Assembly (NCBI RefSeq): GCF_000002995.4
Contig: NW_025062475.1
Span: forward strand, 5,336,187 to 5,400,186
Direction of reading: 5' to 3'
Length of the DNA: 64,000 nucleotides
Source of the DNA: Brugia malayi
Lineage: Eukaryota > Nematoda > Chromadorea > Rhabditida > Onchocercidae
How positions within the stretch are numbered: position 1 is the first letter of the stretch; every line of letters starts with the position of its first letter. Both the position numbers and the translations under genes were made by a program. The notes beneath the pieces are model-generated. The model was not told the DNA's origin. It did no database searches and was given only the letters and a program-made list of their open reading frames with translations. This document shows, piece by piece, positions 34,701 through 49,370 of this stretch.

Positions 34701-36347
34701 ACGTGTATTGAAAATGCAATACGTTTCGGCAGGATATCATTTACAATGCGTCCGGTTCAAGTACAATATGTTCCGGCACAAAGCGATATTCCTTGTTCCA
34801 AAGCGGTTCAATTCAAATTAATGTTTTTTTTTTTTTTTTTTGCACTGCCTCTATTAATGTTTGTATATTTTATATTTAATAGCGTCAAATAAAGAAAGAC
34901 TAATTTCAAGATTAAAAAAGAAAAAAAGAGACAGAAATTATTTTGTTATGTGTCTAAATTTAACGTAACAAAATTTTTGATGGATCTCTTTATATTACAT
35001 TTGTGACTGATATAGGATTTAAAGAAAATTGCTGTAATCTGTTATATGATCGTTCACATAAATTTCTCATACCTAAATCTGATACACATTTTAATGACAA
35101 TAATTTTTGGTGATGATTAATTTCTCTGAATTCTTTTTATCTGGAAAACTTTCCATACTGAATTACATAGATGCGACAGATATAGACATGGATTAGTAGC
35201 AAATCTAACATATCAAAAACGTTACGTTACAAAATCAATAAAATACGATAGCATTAGTCGGAAGATTTGATAAAAATGTATGTCGGTCGTTATGATCGAA
35301 TAGCTTTCAATAATTTCAGAAATTTACAAATTTTGTCAGTGTCAACTTGTCTATCCAAAAAGTTTAATGCAATGAAATGATCATCAATTAAAGGAATTAA
35401 CGATTATAAATTAACAGAAAGGTTTGAGGTTTGAATAGAGCGTACGAAAGTCTTTGCAACCGTCAACCGTAAATTACATTTTTAAATAAATATCTGATTA
35501 TTTGCGCCTCTTCTGCTTTACGATGGTAATGTCAAGCGTTACTCTCGTTAAGTTAATAAATCTTTCGCAATTATTAACTAGTGGGTAATATTTTCGAAAT
35601 TATCTTTTAATTAATTCCTTTTTTCTCAGTGATGGGCTACTTTCACTACATATTTGTTCTGACTGATGTGCTACTTTTACGTACAAGAATTCTCAAGTTT
35701 AGTATGCATGTAACGAACGTGTAATAAACGTGTAATTTTTTCTGTTAAAATATATATTCTAATGGTTTTTGAAATAACAAAAAGTTTTACCACAAACCTA
35801 GATGATTTAAATATATGAACAAATCGAATTGAACAAATTATTTTGATTGGGAAAAGGAAAAGTCATGAGTATCATTATTTCATTTGTTAATAGTTAAATA
35901 TATCATATCATAAATCTGCTAATTTTGCATTGATTTAGTTTCGCTTAACACTATACTTTCATATAAAGATTGTGTCATTCCATTGTTCACGTGTAGTTAC
36001 TGCAATAAAAGCATCGTACTTTTTCTGCTTTTTTATTTACGTACTTTTTATTAAATTTCATAATTATTCGTTTAAATCACAAATTATAGTTATAATATTA
36101 CTACTACATATACATAATTGATTTACTAATTTCAATGATTTAATTTCCAAATAAATGCGTTATCTGCTTTTTTACTAGTTTTGTTTTATTTACAGTTAAA
36201 TACATAAATCTTTTCTACGTTCTATTCATGAATTTGTTTCCAAATTTTTAATTTCAGTTATCGCTTCTGCATATACATGATTAATTTATTTACTAGTTTC
36301 AATCACTCAATTTCTGCAAAGAGGTGCAGGAAATTAATTGCATCTTA

Positions 36348-39300
36348 ATGAGTGAGTGTAAAACAGAAGTCGATGTTCCGTCGACCTCAGGTGCGAAAGT
36401 AGTTGTTGAATCAGTGATACCAACAATGAGTGAGGAGACATTGTCTGCAGTACGTCGTGAAAGCCCACAAGATGCTTCTTCCTTCCATAATTGTAATTTT
36501 CGTGTCTTATCTCAATTCGTTTCTATCACCGATTTACACTTCAAAGAACGATCATTTTCTGTCTTCACTGAACTTTCATTAGCACCATTACATCCTGAAC
36601 TACGACAAATTTGTCTTAATGTTGGGCCAGGTTTGTTATCTGTTTATATTTTTAACAAATATCTTACTAACAGATATCAATTAAAATGATTGATCTTTTG
36701 TATTCATATTTTTTTTCTTGTAGATGTTATGTTGCCAAATGAATTCCCAGATGGTGTTATTGGTCGAGTTACTGTAAACGATGAAGATGCAGAATATATT
36801 CGGATGGATCCTCTCAAAGTTAGTTCTGATATAATATGAGGAGCATATATGTTTAATTTATAAAGATATGGAAATTGAAAAGAAGATTCTATTTATTTTT
36901 AAACATCAGGGAAAATTATTCAATGATCTTTATTTTCTTATGAGATTTAATAGGTAATGAAGTTTATTTTAAATTATTGAGCTCTCCCATGTATGAAATA
37001 AACTTTTAGGTATTGAGTCACAAGGCGGGACAAAGTTTGAACAGTCTTTCACACGATATGTACGATGAACTAGAGGATTGTGAGGGTGAACTTTTAATTA
37101 ATGTTCCAGAAAGTTGTTATGTACTTATGGATGAACAAAAAGTTATTAAAATTGGCATTGATATCAGAGTTGTTAATCCGAGGCATGTAAGTCTTTTCTT
37201 TAAGGTTTACTGAAACTTCAACATTGGAAATTTTTAAAAACTTTAACAATTTTTAAAGCGTGATTAAGTAGTTTTTATAATGTGGTAATATAAACGAGCG
37301 AACTAATACAAAGTTACTTTCGATATGTGATTTTCCCATAGGAAATATTTTTGGCCTTTTTTTTGTGAATTCAACATTTGAAATGTTTGAATTTCTAAAA
37401 AAATAGCTTATCTATATAATTTGGATAATTTGAGAGGTTTAGCATAATTTTATTGAACACTTTTATTTGTTTGCTCATTTATTCATTTTTTATCGCTTAT
37501 TTATTCATCAATTCAGGGTATACATTTTGTTTGTTCATTTTCTGATGATGATACTTTGGAAAGTGGCGCTCATATGTATACATACAGGTATATTTTCATA
37601 CGAAAAATGTTAGGTGTGAAATTGTGTCATGTATAAATAATTGATAACTGTTTGATATTCACATTTTGCTGTTTCATAATTGTCTCTTTTGCAGAGGAAT
37701 CAATTCATAAGAAAAGTTCTCGTTTTTTGTATTCTAAAATCGAAGAAACGCAATTTTTAACCTTTTTTTTTTCTTTTTTTTTTTTTTTTTTTGCTGACCT
37801 CTTACTTTATGTGAAAGACTTATGAACAGAAATATTTTTTATTTCTTTTGGTCGGGTACGCTATCGAGTACGCGTCATTGGTTACCTTGTTTGGATACAC
37901 CTGATCAGTTATGCTTATGGCGAATCGAAGCAACTGTTGATCTTATGTTCACAGTAGTTGCCAGTGGCGAATTATTTGTAAGTACTTCTTTGCTTCTCTA
38001 GTTTAAAACTTTTTACTGTTTATATTTTTTGTTAAAATATACTATCTAAGGACATTTCGCTGATCAAGACTATCACATGCCACCGATATCTATTAACTTT
38101 TGATGAATGAAATAAATATGTTGCTAGTATTCCAATATATTGTCTTTATTGTACAGTGTAATCCTAGCACGTAGTAAATTCTTTTTTCTTATTTATATTG
38201 ATGGAAAATGCACCGGTGAAGTCTGCTTACAATTTACTTGATGTTTACCTAATAAACATTACAGGATACGGAATATACAACTGACTTACAAGAAAAGATT
38301 TATCACTATCAACTTTTAGTACCAACTTCTGCAATTAATATCGGTTTTGCGGTTGGTTGTTTTACTCCAGTTGTGCATCCTGATATGCCTGAAGTACGGT
38401 TATTTTATTTTGCTACAAACTATTAAGATTAAATTATAAGAAGGTTTTAAAAATAAAAAAAAAAAGATGAAAACTTTACAGATAACAAGTTTTGCACTTC
38501 CTTCACTATATCCTCTCGTAAAGCATACAACTTCAACAAGTGATCGAGTTTTTGAATACTTTGAAGAGCTTCTATCTTGCCGATTTCCTTTTTCATCCTA
38601 TAAACAAGTTTTTGTTTACCAGGTTTGTGGTGTTAAGTCATTTAATTTGAGTTTTTAGATTTTACGGGAATACAATTGAGTTTTTATTAAAGAAAAGTAT
38701 ATTTAGTGAACAAGGAGGCTAAAAATTCTCTAAAATAATGCGGAAATTTTTGCATTTATATCTTTTTGCACGAGAAGCTTTCCTATTCTTACTAATTTCA
38801 GTTCCATTTTAATGCTTGGAATTTTATTGCGAGGTTTTTTATTTTTAGATTCCCGATGAAGTTACAGCCTATACTGGTTTATCAATACTCTCACTGACCT
38901 TATTGTATCATAAGAAAATTTTGGATGTTGTACAAGTAAATTTTTGTTCAAAAATCTTTGAATAAGTATGTTGAAACTAAACATATGATGAAAATATTTA
39001 GATTTATCTCAGCTGTAATTAATTTGGTTTAAATTTAACTACTCTAATTCTTGAATGTAAGTATTTTCTAATGTCATCCCAATTTTCAATCCGCAGTCAA
39101 CCGTTTATTTTTAGATGACGCGTCAGTGCCTTGCTTATGCAGTAGCGCAGCAGTTTTTTGGATGTTTTGTTACCTCAACGTGTTGGCTAGATATTTGGCT
39201 AGTTTCTTCGCTTGCAAGGTTTATCAGTTCAGTTCCCTGTTAAGTGTACTCAAATTATGAGCTTACATGAGCTGATGCATTTCAGCAAAAAAAAAAATGT

Positions 39301-42300
39301 ATGATAAGTGAGGAATGAGCAAATGAAAAATTATTGGTAACCATAAAGTGGGCTGGGATATCATTTCTGAATTTTTCATAGTAAACAGAGAAATTGATTA
39401 TCATCCAAATTTGCTAAAGCGATAGAAAAATTTTTGAAGTTTCCATTTTCATTATGTTATTATTTTCATGAACTTATTTTGCCTGCATATATCTGTAAAA
39501 GAGTTTTTTAGTCTGCAAAAAACTTTTTTTTGTTACATTATCTCTTGAAACTACTTTTTGCAGATCTGTCACTGGCATGTTTGTAGAGCGATTTTTCGGT
39601 TTTTCTGAGAATCTTTTTCAGGTATAATTATAAGTTTTAACCAATTTTTCAAAAACAGTTATATATGATTCTTAAGAAGAAAAATTTTTAGATCAGTAAA
39701 ATGCTGAGTAGTGTTTGTGATTATGAAACACGTTGGGGAAAAATTGTTTTGCGGCCCTCAAATACAAATTATAAGGTGAGATTTTCAGCATATGTGTGTT
39801 TAAATTATTCTGAAGTTGGAAAATACTCTTTTAAAGATTTTGAATTTAATAACATCCAAGAAGTTTATGTGATTTGTTATTATTCTTTTTTATGTTGCTT
39901 TATCTAACCAAAGTTGGCTTTTACTTACCCAAACCTAAAAAGGGAAATGTTGGTTCCAAAAATAATGATGATTGAATTTTTCTTATCTTCGAATTTCTTA
40001 TCTTTCAGCAGTATTTACATTTCGATCCAAGAAACCCGTATACTTGCTCTCCTCTGTATGCAGATGCTTTGTTCAAGAAAGGACACCTTGTCATGCGGAT
40101 GCTTAACCAACGTTTAGGCAAGGAATCATTTTTGCAGGTTAAATTGAATGTTTCATTTTTCTTAAAAGATTTTTCTTTTTTTGCTAACCATTCTAGGAGT
40201 TGATTAGAGAACACCAATTTATATGTGATTACTATGATATTCTTCATATGTCATTTTCAAAGAAGTAGAAAAAGTGAATGTAAAAAGCGATTTCCAGAAC
40301 TTCATGTGTTAGTTAAGTCTTCTAGTATTCTAGTCAGTGTTTTCTTCTCCAGTTTTAGGTAATACAGAAAATATTAAGCGTAGCGATGCAAGCAAGCCAA
40401 CTGCAAAAAGAGCCAGTTCATTGGCAGCATATGACAGTTTCAACGGAATCGTTTTTTCGTACCGTTTCCAGTGTTACGGGCCAAGAATTGCCGACATTTC
40501 TGGAGCAGTGGATTCACAGCGGTGGTCATGCAAAATTTTGGGTTAGTGAAGTAACTTTTGGGAGGAACAAAAACATGCGAGTAAGAAAGTGCAAAAAAAA
40601 ACAGAAGTTAATAAAAAAGGAAAGTAGGATTTAAAAAAGTAACAGTTAATTCGAGTATTTTAAAAATATTCAAACAAAAATGAAGAAAAAATGATGCACA
40701 ATTTCTTAAGTTCTTTTATACCAAAGATAAGATTCCAAATATTTTTATTGTTTAATATTTTTTTAAGGAAAGTTAAGCAACACTGTTGTAATATAACATA
40801 ACTAACTATTCATGTTGTAAAATTATTTTTTTAATTTTTTTTTCTTTTTTTTTTTTTTTTTAGTATTTTCAGTCTAATTTGTGCACTAATTTGAAATCAA
40901 ATATTTCAGGTGCAGTATGCTTTTAATCGTAAACGAAATATGATTGAACTTGAAGTTAAACAAGAACCTTCTGCAAATCGTGGACGACAAAGGTTCGTTG
41001 AATTTCATGGAATGTCTTATGCATTAAGTAAAGGAGCAAAATTTTGCTTTCCAATCTTAATTCATAATTCTGAGGAAATTGTGGCATTGAGCAAAGGACA
41101 AATAGTTTGTTCATTCTACAGAATAGTTTGTTCATTTATTCAGTTTATTTCAGTTACGTTGGTCCATTAATTGTTGTGGTTCAGGAATTAGATGGATCAT
41201 TTACACATACAGTGCAAATCGATTCCAATCATTCGAAACATGATCTTCAATGCCATTCAAAGGTTAAATGATTTTCTGTTATTGATTACTGTCTAGGTGA
41301 ATTTTAATTCGTGACCATCTAGTTTAGTGTAGGATTTTTTATTTGAAATAGAATCAAATTAAAGATTTTTATAAATTAATGTATATATGTTTTTTTTTTG
41401 ATTTATAAATTTATAAAAGTGTATCTTTGTAGTATTAATTTTTACTTGTCCTTTTTCAGCATCCTTCTTCTAGTTGAGATTTGATTTGCGCTATTTCCTT
41501 AAATTTGGGTTTCCATTCATCATTTGTGCTATTAAAATTGCATATTATAGGGACGAAGGCAAAAGAAGAAAAAAATTCCACTTTCCACTGGCGAAGAGCT
41601 TGAAATTGATTTAGCAAATATGGATCCTGACTCTCCGGTTCTTTGGATTAGGTTGTGTATACCATCAAATAATTCTATAGAGAACAATATTATCATGAGA
41701 ATAATATTTTCATTTTTCTTTTTTCAAAACAATGAGTTCCAGAATTGATCCTGATCTACTTTTGCTACGAAAAGTTAGCATTCAACAGCCGGTTTATCAA
41801 TGGGAATATATGTTAAAATATGAACGAGACGTCTTGGCACAGCTTCAAGCACTCGATGTTTTACAGCGTTTTCCAAGTCCACACGCTAGAGCCATTCTTA
41901 TTGAAACTATCGAAACTGAAGTTTTCTTCTACCGGCAAGTATTGTGATTTTATATTCTTTAGAATTTCTTGCATATTTTGAGGATAAGATGTAACACAGT
42001 AAACTGAAATAGCTTTGTGTCAAGCGCTTTCATTCTTATTTCATTTGTTTACTTCTTAAAATTTTAGAGTGCGATGTCGTGCTGCATATATTCTGGCAGA
42101 AGTAGTAAATAAATTACCAGAAACATGGTTGGGTCCACCCGCTCTGATGATTTTATTTAAGAAATTTTTTGGTTGTAAATCTGCGCCACATATTCCAAAA
42201 CCGAACAATTTTGTGGCCACATCCGCGAATTTGCAACTATACTTCTTGATGCATGTCAGTTCATTACCTTTCTTGTTGTTTGTTCCTTATTTCATTTTGC

Positions 42301-44584
42301 TCATCAGAATTTATTAATATCTTCTAAGCTACCTTTTTTTTTTTTTTTTTTTTGGTATCTGTGTTTTAAATTTTCCAGAATTTAATTCTACATTTTCGTT
42401 AACAAAACAAACAAAACAACTTATTTATAATAAAAATTTTATTCATGTTGTTTTCTAATAATATTTAACCTTAATTCTTAAAACGCTATCATTATTTCTC
42501 TTCCAATTTGTTTGATATAGGCTATTAATCATTTCTTGATATGTAAACTTTTTTTTGCAGGCAATACCTCAAGCTTTGGCACGATTGCGTTCTTCTTCAA
42601 ACAATGCCCTTTCAGAAGTTCATCATTTTCTTATTGGTTTAATCAAATACAATGACAATACTGTGAACAGGTAAGAAGGAATTCTTACGTATGTAATTGT
42701 CGTAAGAAGTACCTCAATCAATGGCATAAAGAATTTAATGTTGAAAATATTGAAGTTTTGTTTATTTCAAAAAATTTGAAAGTATCTCCAGGTATTCGGA
42801 CGACCATTATCGAGCTTCATTGATAAACTCCTTAGCTGCTACATTGGTGCCAGCCGAAAACAGAGATATAATAAACATGAGTCCTCTTTCTCTAAATACC
42901 GAAATGAAGGAATTGCTGTCTGAGTTCACTCTTGCCTTAAATATGGATACATTAAAACCTAGTTTTGGCCGTGTTATTGGAATTACTGCACTTCAAGCTA
43001 TATATCACGTAAATATTTTCAGATTGCTAGTAAAAAAGTGAAAAACATAAAGCATTTTTGAAGTAATCGAAAAATTGAACAATTTTCTTCCATAGCTCGT
43101 ATGCTTTTTACTGAAATTAACATTTGGTTATTACAGATGCAGCGAACGTTTCACATCCCCCTCGATCCCAAAGTATTTTGGTCCTTTGCGCAGCCGAATA
43201 TGTATGTGCCGGTAAGATTTTAGGATTTTATATTTCAAATATGTATCCTTTCTATTTTTTAATTTTCATTATTATTTTAGAAGTTTGTTATTTTTGAAAC
43301 TTGGGAGATTTTTATTAGAAACTAAATTATAAGTTATTTGCCCAAAGCAGCTGAAGATTGTTATACTGGTTATTGCGATAGTTAGAATAATTTGTTAAAA
43401 TATTTAATAAAACAAATATGGGCTTTCAGATGCGTCTCGCAGCGTTGACATTTCTGATTGACATGGTTTACCGACACAAATCGCCATCTTTCGTCAGCGA
43501 AGTTACGAACAAATTAATAGATTTATGTTTCAGCGATCCTGAGCCGGTTGTACGCTATTACATTGCATCTCAACTGTCACTTAAACCACCACTTTGCATC
43601 ATTTTGGGGTTCTTCATTTTCTATTAATTATACATAGGTTAACCGCCGTTAACTGCTGTTAACCGCTGCTTTTTGTTGAAAAAATTAAGATTAGAAACTG
43701 ATTTTGCTTTTTCCATTTTACTTTCATTTTTTTGTCCAGCGCTTACTTTTGATACTTCTTTCATGGTTTTTCATAAGTTCTATCTTTAGTGAACTTTTCT
43801 AATATAAATTGTTTGAAGAACGACATTATTACTATTGAGTTTTGAAAATTTTTAGACCAAGCTAACGCGTTTGATTTTCGCATAAATTTAAAGAAGCATT
43901 AGTTTTTGAGCTTATTATTATATTCCTCTTCCGCATGAAACATTTATCTCAGAAAACATTAATTTGCAAAATAAATATTTTCGTCATCTCTTCAGTGCCG
44001 AAAATGATACAACATGGAAGTCATTGTCACGCGATATAGCTACCAAATTATGGGCTCAGATCAGTGACGCTAAAACGGTCTTTCTTGTTTTCTTATTCTG
44101 TATTCAACTTTTTAACTAAAATGAAAGATTATACTGTTTTTTAGACAATAAATTGTTTTTAAAAATAAAAGACCGTTTTTATAATTTATAACGTCTTTTT
44201 ATAATTTGCTATCCACTCAAATCTTTTCAAAACTTAATTTTTCAATAAATCAGAAGAATTCAACAATCAAGGATTTGTTGAAATAAATTTCTAATATCAT
44301 AATAGGTGAAATGAATTATGTTTCAGGAACCACGTTTACGTGGTCATTACATTGACCTTTGGTTTACAATATATGGCAATAATGTACCACTGATATTGAA
44401 ATCAACTGAGCAAGTGGTGGAAGAGAAGCCAACATCACGTAATATTCATATCACAACCATCAAGAATGGTACAGATGATTTATTGAATTCGTGGTCATGG
44501 CATAGTACTATCATTGATACAGATGAACCTGATTCGCCGACTGAAAAATTGATAAATGAAATGAACGATGATACACTTCAATAG
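36348..44584 (+). CDS. taf-2: transcription initiation factor TFIID subunit 2 (TAF2)
   Basis: TAF2 is the TFIID subunit that contacts the initiator in RNA polymerase II preinitiation complexes. Exons: 36348-36630, 36724-36818, 37010-37186, 37517-37587, 37830-37977, 38265-38393, 38482-38622, 38849-38935, 39115-39218, 39564-39621, 39692-39775, 40009-40137, 40359-40541, 40910-40992, 41154-41262, 41551-41651, 41743-41934, 42068-42254, 42561-42670, 42792-43008, 43137-43211, 43430-43608, 43996-44077, 44327-44584. Phases join to 1093 aa (human TAF2 about 1200). The first 600 residues are an M1-aminopeptidase-like fold: HWLPCLDTPDQLCLW, LVKHTTSTSDRVFEYFEELL, YAVAQQFFGCF, AFNRKRNMIELEVKQ. The zinc-binding HExxH is absent (AYAVAQQFFG at about 384-393), as expected for this non-catalytic member. 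YVGPLIVVVQELDGSFTHT and the HEAT-like C-terminal half follow. The intron after 41934 is GC-AG. The exon ending at 43608 has a weak donor (GTTCTT) and is the least certain. The ATG at 36348 is the first in frame. Confidence 0.92.
41935..42067 (+). other. GC-AG intron of taf-2
   Basis: The exon ends TTCTACCG and the intron starts GCAAGT and ends ATTTTAG. The next exon is readable only with one leading nucleotide (A GTG CGA TGT), so the previous exon must end two bases into a codon. The only fitting boundary is CG before GCAAGT, giving FFYRVRCRAAY as in TAF2 proteins. The nearby GT (CAA|GTATTG) gives the wrong phase. Confidence 0.85.
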
Positions 44585-47500
44585 TGTCATAATAGGATTA
44601 TATTGTTCTCAGCAAAAAAGGAGTAATTTCACTTATGAATTCAAATTCTTCAATTGAAGTGTTAGAAAATTATGTTTATATAGTTTCAAAAATGGAGTGG
44701 AACTTTTACCGCTATTTATTTTTATTGATTCTATGAGAATTTTTGCATGACCTCACACTAATTATATCTTAAATTACAAGAGAAAATTTGAAGGAACGAA
44801 AGAATAACTAATTTTAATATTTGTAATCTAAATAGAAAAAGCGTTTATTACACATATTTTCACATATATTTTCTTGAGATAATCAAATTACTCCCTTAAA
44901 TTGCAATTAGCTCTTTCCGTGTTGTTCATTTTAATTTTCGCTTTTATTTAATTGTTTATTTTCCTATTTTTATTTATTGTTAATTTTTATTGTTAAAATA
45001 TTTAAATACCGAGTGGTTCTTTATGATGGTAGAAATCCCTTGACAAATTTTAATCAATTTCCAGCGAAATCGCTCGTTTGTTACTCTTACTGTAAAGAAA
45101 GGATGCGCAAATGTTCATTTGAAAAATTTAAATCATTAAAACAAAGTGATCTAGTGATATTCTATTAATTATTGGCTATCTTTCATCATGTAATTATATC
45201 AAATAATACCACTGAGATACATTTCTCGCAATTCCAATTTTGTTTTTAATTTATTATTGCATTTAAAGTTTTTGTTTATTTAGATTTTGTTGTTTGTTTG
45301 CTCATTTAGGTTCATTCATTTTTACTTATCATTTCATCTACTACTACAATTAACACATCATGAAATCATTACTTCTTTATATCTATCAAACTTTTCTATT
45401 GGATTTTTTCCAGAAGATGAACAAATTAAAATTACTTTTAAAAAAAACAATCCAGTTTTGGGATTAAGATTGGCGGCAACCGAAAGTTTCATTCATTTCC
45501 TCCTAAAAAAGATGAAAATTTTTCGGACATAAAAAACAATAGCTATGTTTTGTTTTCATAGTATATTTGTATATGTTTTTTTTTTTTTTTTTTTTTTTTT
45601 TATAGTACGCTTAAGTTATTACTTGTTGTATTCATTCGTTTATTTTATTTTAGGTTGGATTATATAAAATGAAATACTCTGAAATTGAGCAGCACCAAAC
45701 AATTCTTTTAATTGTATCCCCGGAATAGCCTTATGCATCCTATGCGAGCAGATTTTAATTGAAATCCCTAACAATTCCATCGAAACTTATTTTTTACTAA
45801 CAGCAATAATTCGCATTTGTTCAGATCTTACATTGTTTTCTTCAGTTATTCCTTTTAGCTACTACTATCATCGAAATTCAAGTTGAACCTTTCTTTTTTT
45901 ACTTCAACAAAAAAGTTTTTATTTTTTTTTAAATCGAATGAAGTTCTGTTATAACTGCAACTCATTTGATATAAATTTGTGCCTAATCAATCGGTATTTT
46001 TTGATTCTGCATGAAGTTTCATTAATAAATATAATTTCTACAGTTAATAAATACTTTCCTGAAGATAAGTTAGGTGAAGCTGTAATAGATTTAATAAACT
46101 TATCGAATAAAATCCTTTAACATTATAATGAATAATTCTTATTATTTAGCATTAATTTACGAATCTCGTTTTATTTTTTGTTTTTTTTTTTTTTTTTGCG
46201 TAAATGAAATGTGATTTACAATAGCTCACTTTTGCAACTTTTAATTCGAGCTTAGTGCTAAGCACCTATTTATGCATTTGTTGATTTCCCATGTCAACAA
46301 TTTACATCACTGTTCTGAATCATTCAATTTGCGCCATTGTTAGCAGCAGCAATGATTCTGAATCATTTCATTTGTATCATTGCTCACATTCTAATTATTC
46401 ATTGATAACACCACTGATAATAGTAATGATGTTTGCTTTTTTTCCCTTGCAAAAAAGAGAAACAAATCAGTAGAAATGACCCATGTGAATATACACATTA
46501 TGCGTAAATATAATCTATTTGTAGAATAAGGGAAGAACTCATACATGTAGGATTTGAAAATGATTGAAATAAATTTAAATCTTTTATTTAAAACAAAATT
46601 TTTAGTCGATAGATCTTTTTGTCATAATTTTCAATTTTCATTTCGTCCTTGCTGTTAGTTGCAATGATATAGTAAAATGAGAATTTTTTAAAATTTTTTA
46701 TTAATTGCAATAGCAATTAATAAACTTCGTGTCTTAACTTCATGGTCGTTACTGCAGATTACAGTCATAATGCTTACCTGATAGTGTAATCATTTCTATT
46801 GATAATAGGATGAAACATGTGCGAGTTTTCTTCATAATTATTAATTTAGTGAAAATAAATTTCAGCCATTCTCAATTGATAAAGGATTTATTTAGTCGGT
46901 AGTGTTTTTTGAATGATGACTTATGTTGATCTATTATTAGACGAAAGAGGTTAATTCAGGTTTCAGCTGGTATGATATATTTGTTTGTAAATTATTTCAC
47001 AAAAAAAAGCATCACGAAATAATCTTGTTCATAATTAATAATTTTTATGCTATCACTATTTTATTATTATCCCTTATCTAAACCCTTTGAATAGTGGTTT
47101 GATCGACGAAAATAAGAGAATTTCCTTTATGCAATTATTTCATTATTTTTCCTCATAATTATTAATTTAATCATTATTTTCGATGAAATGAGTACATGAC
47201 CTAGCCTCTTAAAAGTGACAATAATAATAATATGATGATGATGATTGGATGTTAGTAACAGCATTCAGTATTGATATCTCAGTGATGTTTTCATTTATCA
47301 CTACTTATCATCTTAATTCAGCTTCAGTTAATTTGTGAATTACCATATGTGTATGTGGTTTTTTTTCTTCTTGAAGTTAGCATATTGTATAAGCTATTGC
47401 ATCATATCGATTAATTAACAATTAACTGTCAATCATCGTAAAGAGTTCTAAACAATACAAAGCGAATTTTTAGAAAATATGAATTTCTTATCAAAAAAAC

Positions 47501-47973
47501 AAAAAATAGAAAAAAGAAAAAATCTGATTTTTTATCTATTTGATTGTAGCATTTCCATAAGATTAAAATGATACTACAATCAATGATGCTATATAGAATA
47601 TTGAATAATTAAATTGATTCGTTAATATCGTATGAAATAGCATTGATAATTGTTTTGTGGACGAAACTATCACTGATAATCTGGCGCCATCATTTATAAC
47701 TTTTATTCAATTTCAGGGTTTCATCCTTCTTTCTGTTTTTAATTTCATTCATTGAGCTTTTATATCATCATCATTTGATAATTTTGAAACATTAACATTA
47801 ACTGCTGACAATTGGCGCCGCATTTATCACCATCGATAGCACTACCAGCATCATCACCATCACTATTATCACAACCATACCGCCTATAGACAACCAGATG
47901 GATGGATGATAAAGGAGTAGACGATGGATACATACCAGTTGCTTTTGCATCCCTAAGAATGAGAAAGTAGTTG

Positions 47974-48152
47974 GTCAGTCCAAGATCTCGAACAACATTT
48001 AGTTTCTTATAATCCTATCTGTCTAGTCTCGAATTCAAATATCAGTTAGTTTCTTATTGCTCTGTTAGTTTAATTTCGAGTTCGAACATCTCTTAGTTTC
48101 CTAACAGTCTATTGGAATGCCAAATTCGATTAATTAGTTTCTTGCCATACCA
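47974..48152. repeat. degenerate ~46-bp tandem repeat
   Basis: Four diverged units share TTAGTTTCTTA (or TTAGTTTCCTA) followed by a CTGTCTAGT-like block and a TCGAATTC/TCGAGTTCGAAC block, at about 45-48-bp spacing. Confidence 0.65.
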
Positions 48153-49370
48153 TTCTTATACTATCACTAATTTTTTTTTTCTACTTTCCACAAAAAGGTT
48201 TATTTTTAGTTTTCTTTAAAAACTTTTTCTTTCCATACAGATGTATGTCTACATAATAAAAGATTGTCGGGCAGTTAATTTTTCTTATGTAATCTAAAAA
48301 TATTTCTGAGTAGGTCAACTTTAAATTTACTAATGTTTACATTGTTACATCTTTTATTTCATTTTACAATTAATCAAACATCATCTTGTCATTTTATTCA
48401 TTTTATTGCGTCTATATTTTCCACTTTACGACAGCCTGGATAATTCGGGTAAGAGGTAAATTATTTGTTTACTTAATATTTAAATCGATTGTGACTTGAC
48501 CTGTTTCTCAATATTTTGATAATTATCTGGACAATATTATATTTATTTTATACTGTCATGTAATGATAAATTTTTAATTGTAAAATTAATGAATTTGTTG
48601 CTTCGCAGTCGCAGAAAACAGAATGTAAATTGTGTTTATTTCATTTTATTTCTCTATTTGTAGTTGAAATATTAATCCTTAAAGAATGGTAAACATTAAC
48701 TGATATGAAAATATTTTACTAATATGTTGATTTTACTTCTCACTGAAGACAAATTGTTAGATTACTAAGTTTTAATTAGCAACTATTTCTTTCTTTAATT
48801 AAACCAAATAATACTACTGTGCACTTTTGCCAGAAGATAATGAATAAAAGTGGTGTTGATTAAGTTATCTCGAATAGATATCAATCAACATTTGCTATGT
48901 TGTGATATAAATATCAACAGGATTCATTATCATTATTCTCTTACATTATATGTTCATTTCCTTCCTTCTGACTGCTATCATCATCATTGCCTTCCTTTGT
49001 ATTATCATTATCATCCCGTCTGAAAGGTCACAAAATGTGTTAGGTTAAACATTTCATTATTTCTTTCTTTCAGCCCTTCTCTCTTCACAAATTACAATTT
49101 GCTAGAAGTTGCAAGCATTACTTACTTATCAATGAAATCCATAGTACGAAACATTTTTCATAAATCATTTAAAAATATTTGATATGACCCTGAGGTTCGT
49201 GTTAACTTTTCAATCTATCTACGACAGCATTAAAGTAATAACAATTGATAATCGTATGTTAATTTAAATTACCGCAAATTTTCATCAACATAAGAAACAT
49301 ATACTTGCTAAATTGAATTTAACCAAACAGAATAAAACAGATCCATTAATCTAATACTATAAATCTAGAA

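Larger units (their letters stand above)
30024..36347. other. divergent intergenic interval between rimb-1 and taf-2
   Basis: Very AT-rich, with poly-A/T runs, CT-rich tracts (about 31340-31390 and 31920-31970), two TG/TATG microsatellites (30824-30905 and 34631-34700), a 19-bp degenerate tandem repeat (33753-33869) and a short higher-GC patch at 34700-34815. It should carry promoters for both flanking genes and perhaps unseen 5' exons of rimb-1. I could not support any coding region. Confidence 0.55.

Noticed and set aside
40910..41170. Read-through of taf-2 exon 14 as a single 86-codon exon
   Set aside because: TAF2 homology stops at GRQ and resumes at YVGPLIVV in the next exon; a phase-2 GTTCGT donor at 40993 explains it.
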